A stretch of 64,000 bases of DNA from Poseidonibacter ostreae (GTDB lineage Bacteria; Campylobacterota; Campylobacteria; Campylobacterales; Arcobacteraceae). Location of the stretch: assembly GCF_009208075.1 (NCBI RefSeq), contig NZ_WFKJ01000009.1, positions 1 through 64,000 of the forward strand, written 5' to 3'. Positions within the stretch are counted from its first letter, which is position 1. The number at the start of each line of letters is the position of its first letter. Under the pieces are notes generated by a model. That model was not told where the DNA came from, did no database searches, and saw only the letters and a program-made list of their open reading frames with translations. Positions 55,900 to 64,000 of the stretch are shown in pieces. Made by a program: the position numbers and the translations under genes.

Positions 55900-57398
55900 T
55901 GGAACCTATTTCAATTAATATTGATTCTTTAAATTTAGGAACTTTAGCACCAATGCTTATTGCAATAATTGGGGCTATTAGTATTTTATTAACAGACCTT
56001 TTTAATAAAGAAAAACACAAATCTTTATATGTAGTTTTAGTTGTACTGTTTTTAGTATTTGATTTATTTACACTACTTGCATATAGCGGTGAACCAGATG
56101 GAATGTTTGATTTAATGCTTCTTGATGGTATTGCGATTTTATCTCAATGTATTATTATTTGTGGAGCTATTTTATTTATATTCTTATCTTTATCAAAACT
56201 AAGATTCCAAGAGTTTAGATATGCTGAGTTCTTTGCTCTTTATTTATTTACAATAGCAGGGTTCCAGTTTATGGTAAGTTCTGATTCTTTAATCTTAATC
56301 TTTGTTGGATTAGAAACAGCATCTTTATCTTTATATACAATGATTGCAATGCATAATAGAATGACATCAATTGAAGCTGCTGTTAAGTACTTTACAATGG
56401 GTGCACTTGCAGCTGCGTTCTTTGCTTTTGGTGCTATGATTTTCTACGGCCTTACTGGTTCATTAGATTTATCTCAAATCTCAGAAATAATTGTTCAAGA
56501 AAATTTCTTATCTAGTGAAAATTATGCAAACCATGTATTTGTTTTAACTGGATTTGTATTTATGTTTGCAGCTTTAGGATTTAAACTATCTTTGTTCCCA
56601 TACCATGTATGGGTTCCAGATGTTTATAGAGGTTCAAGTTCTGCAATGGCTGGGTTCTTATCAGTTGTTCCAAAAATGGCAGGTTTTGTAGTTGCAATTA
56701 GATTCTTTGAAGTATTTATTGCAAGTGATGATATGATTATTAAAACTATGCTTTATACAACAATAGTTGCAACTATTACAATACCAAACTTAATAGCCCT
56801 ACATCAAACAGATATTAAAAGAATGCTAGCATACTCTTCAATATCAAATGCAGGTATGGCAATGGCTGCTGTTTATATTGGAACTACACAAGCAACTACA
56901 GCACTATTTTTATACTGGATTTTATTTACAATAACTAACTTTGGTGCCTTTGGTATGTTGTGGTTAAATAGAGGGAAAGAGCAAAAAGATTATGAATCTC
57001 CATATACTTTTGAAAAGTATTCAGGATTAGTTCAAATTTCGCCATTTGCAGCTTCAATTTTAGCAATGTTCCTTTTTGCATTAACAGGACTTCCTCCATT
57101 TGCATTATTCTGGGGAAAAATGTATTTAGTTGCAAGTGCAGTAAATGCAGGTCAAATTGCACTTGCTGTAATTATTGTATTAAACTCAGCAATTGCTGCT
57201 TATTATTACTTAAGACCAATTTCTTATATGTTCTTAAAAGATCCAATTGAGGGTGCAAATAAGAAGTTTATGCAAAACGCATCAACACCAATGAAATCTG
57301 TAATTGGTTTATGTGTATTCCTTGCAATTGTTTCAGTTTTAGCAATAGAACCACTTTTACAAGTTATTACTTACTACGTTACAAACGCAGGGTTTTAG
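55899..57398 (+). CDS. nuoN: NADH-quinone oxidoreductase subunit N
   Basis: Antiporter-like subunit ND2, 499 residues. It has FVGLETASLSLYTMIAMHNR, KLSLFPYHVWVPDVYRGSSS and HQTDIKRMLAYSSISNAGMA, plus LTGLPPFALFWGKMYL near the end. It is the last gene of the operon and is followed directly by a strong hairpin. Confidence 0.96.
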   Translation: MEPISINIDSLNLGTLAPMLIAIIGAISILLTDLFNKEKHKSLYVVLVVLFLVFDLFTLLAYSGEPDGMFDLMLLDGIAILSQCIIICGAILFIFLSLSKLRFQEFRYAEFFALYLFTIAGFQFMVSSDSLILIFVGLETASLSLYTMIAMHNRMTSIEAAVKYFTMGALAAAFFAFGAMIFYGLTGSLDLSQISEIIVQENFLSSENYANHVFVLTGFVFMFAALGFKLSLFPYHVWVPDVYRGSSSAMAGFLSVVPKMAGFVVAIRFFEVFIASDDMIIKTMLYTTIVATITIPNLIALHQTDIKRMLAYSSISNAGMAMAAVYIGTTQATTALFLYWILFTITNFGAFGMLWLNRGKEQKDYESPYTFEKYSGLVQISPFAASILAMFLFALTGLPPFALFWGKMYLVASAVNAGQIALAVIIVLNSAIAAYYYLRPISYMFLKDPIEGANKKFMQNASTPMKSVIGLCVFLAIVSVLAIEPLLQVITYYVTNAGF

Positions 57399-57406
57399 AT
57401 AAATAC

Positions 57407-57442
57407 TCTAAGCATTTAAGAATAAATACTTAAATGCTTAGA
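57407..57442 (+). terminator. 14-bp perfect hairpin at the end of the nuo operon
   Basis: TCTAAGCATTTAAG and its exact complement flank an eight-base AT loop, 8 bases after the nuoN stop. The following bases are AT-rich but not a clean T-run. It may act as a terminator, or as a stabilising 3' structure with partial read-through to the SLT-like gene, which starts 19 bases later. Confidence 0.6.
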
Positions 57443-57461
57443 ATTATTGTAAAATTAATTT

Positions 57462-57950
57462 ATGAAAAAAATATTTCTTATATTAATCCTTTCTTCTGTA
57501 TCACTATTTTCTAACACTTTAAATTTAACTCAAAATGATATTGTAATTTTAAAAAAACTAAAATCTCTTACAAATGATAAAATGATGAAATACTCATTAA
57601 TGGCAATAGCTATAAAAGAGTCATCTTTAGGAAAATATGTAATAAACACTCAAAGTGAAGATTATGGTCTATTTCAAGCAAATATAAAGACTGTTTTAAA
57701 AAGACAAAAAGTAAAAGACAACTCTTATAATAGAAGTATTTATGCCCAAAAATTAATAAATGATGTCGGTTTTGCAACTGCAAATGCAATTATTGAATTA
57801 AAGTATTGGAGAAAGGTACATAAAGATAATTGGTTTAAAACTTGGTCAAGTTATAACACAGGGTGGAATTATAACAGTAAAACTGGAATTAAATATGCCA
57901 CAAATGTATTTGATATTATTAAAAAACTAAAACTAGAGTACAAACTATAA
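57462..57950 (+). CDS. Secreted lytic transglycosylase-like (SLT) protein
   Basis: A 162-residue exported protein, with a signal peptide to about residue 17 (LSSVSLFSN). The mature domain looks like a minimal lysozyme-fold transglycosylase: IAIKESSLGKY near residue 51 offers the catalytic Glu, followed by DYGLFQANIKTVL (the YGLFQ motif), AIIELKYW and WSSYNTGWNY (the YN-G motif). It would cut peptidoglycan glycan strands. It has its own small slot between the nuo hairpin and mqnD. The call rests on motif order; a lysozyme-like protein with other specificity is possible. Confidence 0.72.
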   Translation: MKKIFLILILSSVSLFSNTLNLTQNDIVILKKLKSLTNDKMMKYSLMAIAIKESSLGKYVINTQSEDYGLFQANIKTVLKRQKVKDNSYNRSIYAQKLINDVGFATANAIIELKYWRKVHKDNWFKTWSSYNTGWNYNSKTGIKYATNVFDIIKKLKLEYKL

Positions 57951-58006
57951 CCAAAAAATAAACCACAAACTGATACAATCACACTAATAAACTTTAAGGA
58001 CTGCTT

Positions 58007-58870
58007 TTGAAGACTATAAGTGTTGCTCACTCACCGGATGCTGATGATATATTTATGTATTATGCGATTAAATTTGGTTGGGTTACTCCTAATGATACTA
58101 AATTCACTAATATTGCTGATGATATTGAAACATTAAACCAAGCTACTTTAAGAGGCGAATATGATATTTGTGCAATCTCTTTTGCACTTTATCCTTTCAT
58201 AAAAGATGATTATGCCTTACTTAAGACTGCTGTTTCTTTTGGCGAAGGATATGGGCCAAAGCTTATAAAGAAAAAAGGTACTAGACTTAAAAAGAATTTT
58301 AAAGTTGCACTTAGTGGGGAATTTACTACAAATGGTCTTTTATTTAAAATAGCATACCCAAATGCAAGAATTACATATATGAATTTTTTAGATATTGAGC
58401 AGGCAGTTCTTGATGGAGTTGTTGATGCTGGTGTTTTAATTCATGAATCAATTTTAAACTTTAGTGATGAACTTGAAGTTGAGAAAGAATTATGGGATAT
58501 ATGGGTTGAATTAAGTGGTGGGGATTTACCTTTACCACTTGGTGGAATGTGTTTAAGACGTTCAATCCCACTTCATAGTGCAATTGATTATGAAAATACA
58601 TTAATAAAAGCAGTTGATGTAGCTAATAAAAATAGAAAAGTATTAGCTCCAATGTTACTTGATAAAGGTCTTATCCGAGTAGATGCTGATACTTTAGATA
58701 CATATTTAGACCTTTATGCAAATGATAATTCAGTTGAATTAAGTGACATTCAATATAAAGCTTTAGATAAGTTATTTGAATTAGGATATAAAAATGGGTT
58801 TTATGAAAACTTAATAAAATCGCAAGATTTTTTAATTCCAAGTCTTTATAAAGAATTAAGAGAAAAATAG
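58007..58870 (+). CDS. mqnD: 1,4-dihydroxy-6-naphthoate synthase MqnD
   Basis: Fourth enzyme of the futalosine route to menaquinone, cleaving cyclic de-hypoxanthine futalosine. The 287-residue periplasmic-binding-protein fold shows SPDADDIFMYYAI at the N-terminus, DDIETLNQATLRGEYDICAI, GEGYGPKL, VDAGVLIHES and LPLPLGG, as in characterised MqnD. The start is a TTG with AAGGA 6 bases upstream. It supplies the quinone used by the complex I encoded just before it; the other mqn genes are elsewhere. Confidence 0.9.
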   Translation: MKTISVAHSPDADDIFMYYAIKFGWVTPNDTKFTNIADDIETLNQATLRGEYDICAISFALYPFIKDDYALLKTAVSFGEGYGPKLIKKKGTRLKKNFKVALSGEFTTNGLLFKIAYPNARITYMNFLDIEQAVLDGVVDAGVLIHESILNFSDELEVEKELWDIWVELSGGDLPLPLGGMCLRRSIPLHSAIDYENTLIKAVDVANKNRKVLAPMLLDKGLIRVDADTLDTYLDLYANDNSVELSDIQYKALDKLFELGYKNGFYENLIKSQDFLIPSLYKELREK

Positions 58871-58876
58871 AAAAAA

Positions 58877-59656
58877 ATGGAAAACTATTTTAAAGAACTA
58901 GACTTTTCTAGATATTCATCTATTAAAATTGGACCTAAGGCAGAAGTTTTAGTAATAAATGAAATAGGTGAATACAAAGATTATCAAATCATGGGACGAT
59001 GTAATAATACTTTAGTAGGTCCTGATCATCCAAAATTCGCAATTTTAGGTGAAGAGTTTGATTATATAAAGCAAGTTGGCGATTTACTTTATGTTGGTTG
59101 TGCTACAACTTCAGGTAAACTTTTAACATATACAAGAAATAATGATATTGCAGATTTAGAATTTTTAGCTAAGTTACCTGGAAATATGGGTGGTTTAGTT
59201 AAGATGAATGCAGGATTAAAATCTTGGGAAGTATTTAACTATGTTCATTCTATTAAAACAAAAGATGGATATATAAAAAAAGAAGATGTCGAATACTCAT
59301 ATAGACATACAAAACTTGAAGAAATAGTTTATGAAGTAGTATTTAATATCTCTTATGGTTTTTCGAAAGATAAACTAAAAGAGTTTAACAAAATGAGAGA
59401 TAATCAACCTCATGTTCCAAGTGCAGGTTCATGTTTTATTAATCCTAAAGACGATTATGCTGGACGATTAATTGAAGCTATTGGACTAAAAGGTTTTGAA
59501 AAAGGAAATATGTCTTTTTCAAAGCAACATGCTAATTTTTTAGTAAATAATGGCGATGGAACATACGAAGATGCTGTATATTTAATCAACTTAGCAAAGA
59601 GTAAAATTAAAGAGCAGTTTAATATAGATATAAAAGAAGAAGTAATAATTTATTAG
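58877..59656 (+). CDS. murB: UDP-N-acetylmuramate dehydrogenase MurB (compact form)
   Basis: FAD- and NADPH-dependent reduction of UDP-GlcNAc-enolpyruvate to UDP-MurNAc in peptidoglycan synthesis. At 259 residues it is the short form found in Campylobacterota. Seen are YSSIKIGPKAEV, LAKLPGNMGGLVKMNAGLKS (FAD binding), SYRHTKLEE and VPSAGSCFINPKDDYAGRLI with the catalytic Ser/Cys region, then KQHANFLVN. The start lies 6 bases after mqnD. Confidence 0.93.
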   Translation: MENYFKELDFSRYSSIKIGPKAEVLVINEIGEYKDYQIMGRCNNTLVGPDHPKFAILGEEFDYIKQVGDLLYVGCATTSGKLLTYTRNNDIADLEFLAKLPGNMGGLVKMNAGLKSWEVFNYVHSIKTKDGYIKKEDVEYSYRHTKLEEIVYEVVFNISYGFSKDKLKEFNKMRDNQPHVPSAGSCFINPKDDYAGRLIEAIGLKGFEKGNMSFSKQHANFLVNNGDGTYEDAVYLINLAKSKIKEQFNIDIKEEVIIY

Positions 59657-59715
59657 TAATATCATTTAATTTATGATAGAATGCAAAAATTTAAAATAAT
59701 ATAAGGTTTTTTTTA

Positions 59716-62145
59716 GTGAAGAATTTAGTAATAGTTGAGTCACCCGCAAAAGCGAAAACAATATCAAAGTTTCTAGGAAGTGATTACGTAGTAATGGCTT
59801 CTATGGGACATGTAAGAGATTTACCAAAATCAAAATTAGGCTTTGATCCAGACGATAATTTTAAACCTAAATACTTAATATCAACAGATAAAAAGAAAGT
59901 AATCACTGATTTAAAAAAACATATTAATAAAGACACAACAATCTACCTAGCGGCCGATGAGGATAGGGAAGGGGAAGCTATTGCTTGGCACTTAATCCCT
60001 GCACTTAAAATCGAAAACAATCCTATTAAAAGAATTGTTTTCCATGAGATTACAAAAGATGCAATTTTAAAAGCCTTAGAAAACCCTAGAGAAGTTGATC
60101 AACACTTAGTTGATGCTCAACAAGCAAGAAGAATACTTGACCGTGCAGTAGGATATGAACTTTCACCATTATTATGGAGAAAAGTTAGATATGGTTTAAG
60201 TGCTGGTCGTGTTCAAAGTGTTGCTGTTAAAATTATTGTAGATAGAGAGAATGAAATAAGAGCTTTTGTTCCAGAAGAGTATTGGAAAGTTAAATCAGAA
60301 TTTTCAAATCCAGAGTTAAAATCAGAATTAGCAAAAATAAATGGTAAAACTGCAAAAATTAAAAATGAAGCACAAGCTAAAGAGATTGAAGCATCTATTA
60401 ATATGGGCAATTTTGTATTAAATGATATTGAAGAAAAAGAGTCTAAAAGAAATCCAGCTGCTCCATTTACAACTTCAACACTTCAACAAGAAGCCAGTAG
60501 AAAGCTTGGTTATTCTGTTAAGCAATCTATGGTTATAGCACAACAACTTTATGAGGGTAATGTAGGAAATATCCCAGGACATACTGGTGGTTTAATTACA
60601 TATATGAGAACAGATTCATTAAATCTTTCTAAAGTTGCAACAAGTGCAGCTAAAGAGGTTATTGAAGCTGAATATGGAAAAGATTATTCACTTAGTAAAC
60701 CACGAACTTATAAATCAAAAGCAAAAGGTGCACAAGAAGCGCATGAGGCAATTAGACCTGTAAATTTAAGTTTAAAACCAAGTGATATTAAAGCATATGT
60801 AGATAGTGCGCAGTATAAACTTTACTCATTAATTTGGAAAAGAACACTTGCTACTCAAATGGCAGCGGCACAAATTGCAAATACAACATATAAAATTCAA
60901 GCTGGAAAAGATAAAGAGTATGAATTCCAAACAAAAGGTCAGAGAATCATTTTTGCTGGATTTATGAAAGCTTATACTGAAGGTAGTGATAATCCTGAAG
61001 CTGCTCTTGATAGTACAGAAAAAATTCTTCCAAGTATTAAAAAAGGAACAGTTTTAGATTTAGAAAAACTAGATTTAGAGCAGTTATTTACAAAACCACC
61101 AGCAAGATATACAGAAGCTTCATTAGTTAAAAAACTTGAAGCTGAGGGAATTGGACGACCATCAACTTATGCTCCTACAATTTCAACAATTCAACAAAGA
61201 GAATATGTTGTAAAAACAGAAGATAAAAAACTTACACCAACTCCAACTGGTGAAATTGTAAATAGTTTTTTATCAGACCACTTCTCAGATATTATAAACC
61301 TTGGCTTTACTGCAAAAATTGAAGAAGAGTTTGATGAAATTGCTGAGGGTAAAATTGCTTGGGAACAAGTAATGCAGGAGTTCTATGGTGGCTTTAAAAA
61401 GACTATTGAAGAGAAAGAAGAAACGGTAAATAAAGAAGATTATTTACAAATTAGAGAAATAGGAATAGATCCAAAATCTGGAAAACCAATGAGTGCAAGA
61501 GTTGGTAGATTTGGTCCTTTTGTTCAAATAGGAACTAAAGATGATGAAGAAAAACCTTTATTTGTAGCAATTCCAAAGCATTTAAATATGGATACTATTA
61601 CTATGGATGAGGCACTATTTTTATTTACACTCCCAAGAGTTGTAGGACAAAATAAAGATGGGGAAGATATAAAAGCAAATATAGGAAGATTTGGTCCTTA
61701 TTTACAAGTTAAATCTACATATTTCTCTTTAAAAGAAGATGACCCTTATAAAATTGAATTACCTCGTGCTTTAGAAGTTATTCAAGAATTAACAGAAGCA
61801 AAAGCAAAAGCAACTATAAAAGTATTTGAAAAAGAAAAAATTCATGTACTAATTGGAAGATATGGTGCTTATATCAAGCAAGGTAGAAAGAACTATAAAA
61901 TTCCAAAAGGAAAAGTTGCAGAAGATTTAACACTTGAAGAGTGTGAAGAAATTATTGCAAAAGATCCTAAATCAAAAACTGCAGATAAAAAAGCTCCTGC
62001 TAAAAAAACAGCTGCAAAGAAACCTGCGGCTAAGAAAAAACCTGCTGCTAAGAAAAAACCTGCTGCAAAGAAAACTCCAGCTAAGAAACCTGCAACAAAA
62101 AAGCCTGTAGCTAAAAAAGCTCCTGCAAAAAAAGAAGCAAAGTAA
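59716..62145 (+). CDS. topA: DNA topoisomerase I
   Basis: Type IA topoisomerase that relaxes negative supercoils. At 809 residues it has the Toprim domain (KNLVIVESPAKAKTI with Glu8; AADEDREGE with Asp81, Asp83 and Glu85) and catalytic Tyr296 in GLITYMRTDS. Instead of C4 zinc fingers the C-terminal part carries three Toprim-associated repeats (VGRFGPFVQIG, IGRFGPYLQVK, IGRYGAYIKQG). It ends in a lysine/alanine/proline tail of about 55 residues. The start is a GTG. Confidence 0.96.
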   Translation: MKNLVIVESPAKAKTISKFLGSDYVVMASMGHVRDLPKSKLGFDPDDNFKPKYLISTDKKKVITDLKKHINKDTTIYLAADEDREGEAIAWHLIPALKIENNPIKRIVFHEITKDAILKALENPREVDQHLVDAQQARRILDRAVGYELSPLLWRKVRYGLSAGRVQSVAVKIIVDRENEIRAFVPEEYWKVKSEFSNPELKSELAKINGKTAKIKNEAQAKEIEASINMGNFVLNDIEEKESKRNPAAPFTTSTLQQEASRKLGYSVKQSMVIAQQLYEGNVGNIPGHTGGLITYMRTDSLNLSKVATSAAKEVIEAEYGKDYSLSKPRTYKSKAKGAQEAHEAIRPVNLSLKPSDIKAYVDSAQYKLYSLIWKRTLATQMAAAQIANTTYKIQAGKDKEYEFQTKGQRIIFAGFMKAYTEGSDNPEAALDSTEKILPSIKKGTVLDLEKLDLEQLFTKPPARYTEASLVKKLEAEGIGRPSTYAPTISTIQQREYVVKTEDKKLTPTPTGEIVNSFLSDHFSDIINLGFTAKIEEEFDEIAEGKIAWEQVMQEFYGGFKKTIEEKEETVNKEDYLQIREIGIDPKSGKPMSARVGRFGPFVQIGTKDDEEKPLFVAIPKHLNMDTITMDEALFLFTLPRVVGQNKDGEDIKANIGRFGPYLQVKSTYFSLKEDDPYKIELPRALEVIQELTEAKAKATIKVFEKEKIHVLIGRYGAYIKQGRKNYKIPKGKVAEDLTLEECEEIIAKDPKSKTADKKAPAKKTAAKKPAAKKKPAAKKKPAAKKTPAKKPATKKPVAKKAPAKKEAK
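61981..62142 (+). repeat. Lys/Ala/Pro tandem tail of TopA
   Basis: The last 54 codons encode repeats of the type AKKKPA, AKKTPA and AKKPAT, resembling histone H1 tails. The DNA shows near-identical 18-base units (GCTAAGAAAAAACCTGCT) in tandem, so this stretch may vary in length between strains. Confidence 0.8.
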
Positions 62146-62151
62146 ATACAA

Positions 62152-62664
62152 ATGAAAATTGGTATTCTCTCAGATAGTCACTTTAAAAGTGACTATACTA
62201 AAGAAGTAATTGATTTATTAAAAGAACAAAAATGTGAGTATTTAGTACATGCAGGAGATTTGTGTATTGAAAAAAATCTTCAACTTTTAGAAGAATCAAA
62301 ACTTCCTTATGTAAGTGTTTTTGGAAATAATGATATGAGTTTATTCTCACTTTCAAATAAATATGTAATAAAACAAGAACCTTACTATTTTAAAATCAAA
62401 GAACATAAATTTAAACTAATGCATATGCCTTATCATTTAAGTCCTGATAGTGATATTGTGATTTTTGGGCATACACATATGTTTGAATGTGAATATAAAA
62501 ACAAAACACTCTTTATAAATCCAGGTGAGGTTTGTGCACGAGAAAAACCTCATATTGAGTGTGCACTACTAGAAATTAATGAAAATGAGTATATAATCTC
62601 ACACTATTTTAAAGATATAAATAAAAAAAATTATGAAAAAGAAGAATATAAATATGAACGATAA
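62152..62664 (+). CDS. YfcE/MJ0936-family phosphodiesterase
   Basis: Calcineurin-like metallophosphodiesterase, 170 residues. Metal motifs in order: ILSDSH, HAGDLC, VFGNND, LMHMPYH (the usual HG is altered to HM) and FGHTHMFE, then INPGE. Family members hydrolyse artificial phosphodiesters in vitro; the natural substrate is unknown. It starts 6 bases after topA and its last codons overlap the bioB leader. Confidence 0.88.
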   Translation: MKIGILSDSHFKSDYTKEVIDLLKEQKCEYLVHAGDLCIEKNLQLLEESKLPYVSVFGNNDMSLFSLSNKYVIKQEPYYFKIKEHKFKLMHMPYHLSPDSDIVIFGHTHMFECEYKNKTLFINPGEVCAREKPHIECALLEINENEYIISHYFKDINKKNYEKEEYKYER

Positions 62665-63535
62665 ATTTAAAAATACTGATGAAATTTTTTTATGTGCTAT
62701 TTGTAATGTAGAAAGTGGTACATGTAACGAAGACTGTAAGTTTTGTACTCAAAGTGTAAGATATAAAGCAGATATTCAAAGATACAAACTTAAAGAAATT
62801 GAACAAATTGTAAAAGAAGCTACAATTGCAAGAGAAAATGGTGCAGTAGGTTTTTGTTTAGTAACTGCTGGACTTGGATTAACTGATAAAAAGACTAAGT
62901 TTATAGCTCAAGCTGCTAAGGCTGTTAAAGCTGCAAATCTTGGACTTAGATTAATTGCATGTAATGGAACGGCTTCAGTTGAACAATTAAAAGAATTAAA
63001 AGCTGCTGGTGTTGATAACTATAATCATAACTTAGAAACATCAAGAGAATTCTATCCAAGTATTTGTACAACGCATCCTTGGGATGATAGATATCAAACT
63101 TGTTTAAATGTTAAAGAAGCTGGTTTACAACTAGTTTGTGGTGGAATTTTTGGAATGGGTGAAACTCAAGAAGATAGAATCTCTATGATTAAAGCTATTG
63201 CTTCATTAGATCCAATGAATGTACCTTTAAACTTTTTCCATCCAAATGAAGCTTTACCAATAGTTGAAAATACAATTACTAGAGAAGAAGCTTTTGATTT
63301 AATTGAATTATCAAGAGAAATGATTCCAAATGCACATAAAATTATGGTTGCAGGTGGAAGAGAATTAATGTTTGGTGAAGAGCAATATGAAATCTTTAAT
63401 AGAGGTGCAAATGCATTTGTTATTGGTGATTACTTAACAACATCTGGTAAAACTCCAAAAGATGATGTTGAAGCTTTAGAAGCATTAGGTTTTAAAATAG
63501 CTAAACACGTAGTAAAAATGCCAGAGGAAAAGTAA
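62654..63535 (+). CDS. bioB: Biotin synthase
   Basis: Radical SAM enzyme that inserts sulfur into dethiobiotin. The SAM cluster motif is Cys24, Cys28, Cys31 (CNEDCKFC). Further family segments are YNHNLETSREFYPSICTTH, VCGGIFGMGETQEDRI, FFHPNEALP and MVAGGRELMFG. I chose the ATG at 62654 (293 residues) because AAGAAG lies 9 bases upstream; an ATG at 62633 has no ribosome binding site. At 293 residues it is shorter than E. coli BioB (346), a form common in this phylum. It overlaps the phosphodiesterase gene by 11 bases. Confidence 0.94.
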   Translation: MNDKFKNTDEIFLCAICNVESGTCNEDCKFCTQSVRYKADIQRYKLKEIEQIVKEATIARENGAVGFCLVTAGLGLTDKKTKFIAQAAKAVKAANLGLRLIACNGTASVEQLKELKAAGVDNYNHNLETSREFYPSICTTHPWDDRYQTCLNVKEAGLQLVCGGIFGMGETQEDRISMIKAIASLDPMNVPLNFFHPNEALPIVENTITREEAFDLIELSREMIPNAHKIMVAGGRELMFGEEQYEIFNRGANAFVIGDYLTTSGKTPKDDVEALEALGFKIAKHVVKMPEEK

Positions 63536-63544
63536 GGTTAATTA

Positions 63545-64000
63545 ATGACTGAAGAAATATCAATAATTATCACAGTATCTTTAATTATATTTATTTCGCC
63601 ACTAATTTCTAAGATATTAAGATTACCAACAATTACTGTTGAAATAATGCTAGGTGCACTTGCTGTTTATTTTGCATTTATTGTAGAGCATGCAATTCTT
63701 CACTTAGTAGCTGAGTTAGGTTTTCTATATCTAATGTTTTTAGCGGGTCTTGAAGTTGATTTAAAGAAACTTGTAAATATTTCTCCTTCACTTTTAAAAA
63801 AGTCATTACTTTTTAACTTGATTTTATTCTCCCTATCAGGTTTGATTACTTGGTATTTTGGTTTAAGCAATCTATTTATTGTAATACTTCCTCTAATCTC
63901 TATTGGAATATTAGCCGCTTTAAAAAAAGAGTATGGTGATGTTGACTGGATTAGATTAGCCATAGTAGTGGGTTTAATAGGCGAGATTGTATCAATCTTT
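63545..64000 (+). CDS. Cation/proton antiporter (CPA2 type), partial
   Basis: The frame opens at an ATG 9 bases after the bioB stop, with AAGG upstream, and stays open for 152 codons to the window edge. It encodes successive membrane helices: ISIIITVSLIIFISPLI, then LPTITVEIMLGALAVYFAFI, LGFLYLMFLAGLEVDL and SLLFNLILFSLSGLI. The 'E-x-x-LG' and 'FLAGLE-x-DL' segments are typical of the Na+/H+ exchanger (CPA2/KefB-like) membrane domain. The C-terminal half lies outside the window. Confidence 0.82.
   Translation, partial: MTEEISIIITVSLIIFISPLISKILRLPTITVEIMLGALAVYFAFIVEHAILHLVAELGFLYLMFLAGLEVDLKKLVNISPSLLKKSLLFNLILFSLSGLITWYFGLSNLFIVILPLISIGILAALKKEYGDVDWIRLAIVVGLIGEIVSIF

Noticed and set aside
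61981-62142. CRISPR-like or minisatellite array
   Set aside because: The repeats are in frame within the topA C-terminus and encode the Lys/Ala/Pro tail; there are no spacers.

Overview
The window is an AT-rich stretch of a Campylobacterota chromosome, most likely a member of the Arcobacteraceae (Arcobacter sensu lato). The evidence is the gene content: a complex I operon with two small non-NADH subunits in place of NuoE and NuoF, the futalosine menaquinone enzyme MqnD, an M99 Csd4/Pgp1 peptidoglycan carboxypeptidase, a compact MurB, CcoG, and the lpxB-fabZ-lpxA-clpX-mreB-mreC gene order. I see no rRNA or tRNA gene, insertion sequence, phage or CRISPR array. Coding density is high and no gene-free stretch exceeds about 250 bases.

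Layout. 1-3.2 kb: rpsU (minus), then a plus-strand group of moaC, a DUF493 protein, an M15 peptidase and csd4. 3.2-9.4 kb: a minus-strand run of an LpxH-like phosphoesterase, a patatin phospholipase, dnaE, surE and a small helical protein. 9.5-10.7 kb: two FlgO-like lipoproteins. 10.7-18.3 kb: minus-strand mnmG with a GT-B-like protein, ccoG, pyrG and recJ. 18.4-25.3 kb: ribE, then a locus with a very large modular flagellin, a tiny Tyr/Pro-rich lipoprotein, a histidine kinase interrupted by an in-frame stop, an OmpR-type regulator and a small unknown protein. 25.4-31.9 kb: the envelope operon queH-lpxB-fabZ-lpxA-clpX-mreB-mreC. 32-37.5 kb: a cluster of secreted proteins of unknown function (TPR membrane protein, LPP20-like protein, two related proteins flanking a third, and a lipoprotein that appears to use an ATT start). 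37.5-43.2 kb: a type II NADH dehydrogenase, nfo, two Sel1 lipoproteins, a small membrane protein and an AAA ATPase. 43.5-57.4 kb: the complete 14-gene nuo operon. 57.4-64 kb: an SLT-like protein, mqnD, murB, topA, a YfcE-like phosphodiesterase, bioB and the start of a cation/proton antiporter that runs off the window.

How the genes fit together. The respiratory chain is represented by the nuo complex, Ndh, MqnD (menaquinone supply) and CcoG (cbb3 oxidase maturation). Envelope building is represented by LpxA/LpxB/FabZ and possibly LpxH, by MreB/MreC and MurB, and by two peptidoglycan trimming enzymes of which Csd4 sets cell shape. The points most worth a second look are: the NuoF-position subunit, which reads as a shortened copy of the C-terminal half of NuoG; the two-component/flagellin locus, where matching 11-bp-spaced direct repeats precede both the regulator operon and the lipoprotein-flagellin pair while the kinase reading frame carries a premature TAA; and the secreted protein cluster at 32-37.5 kb.
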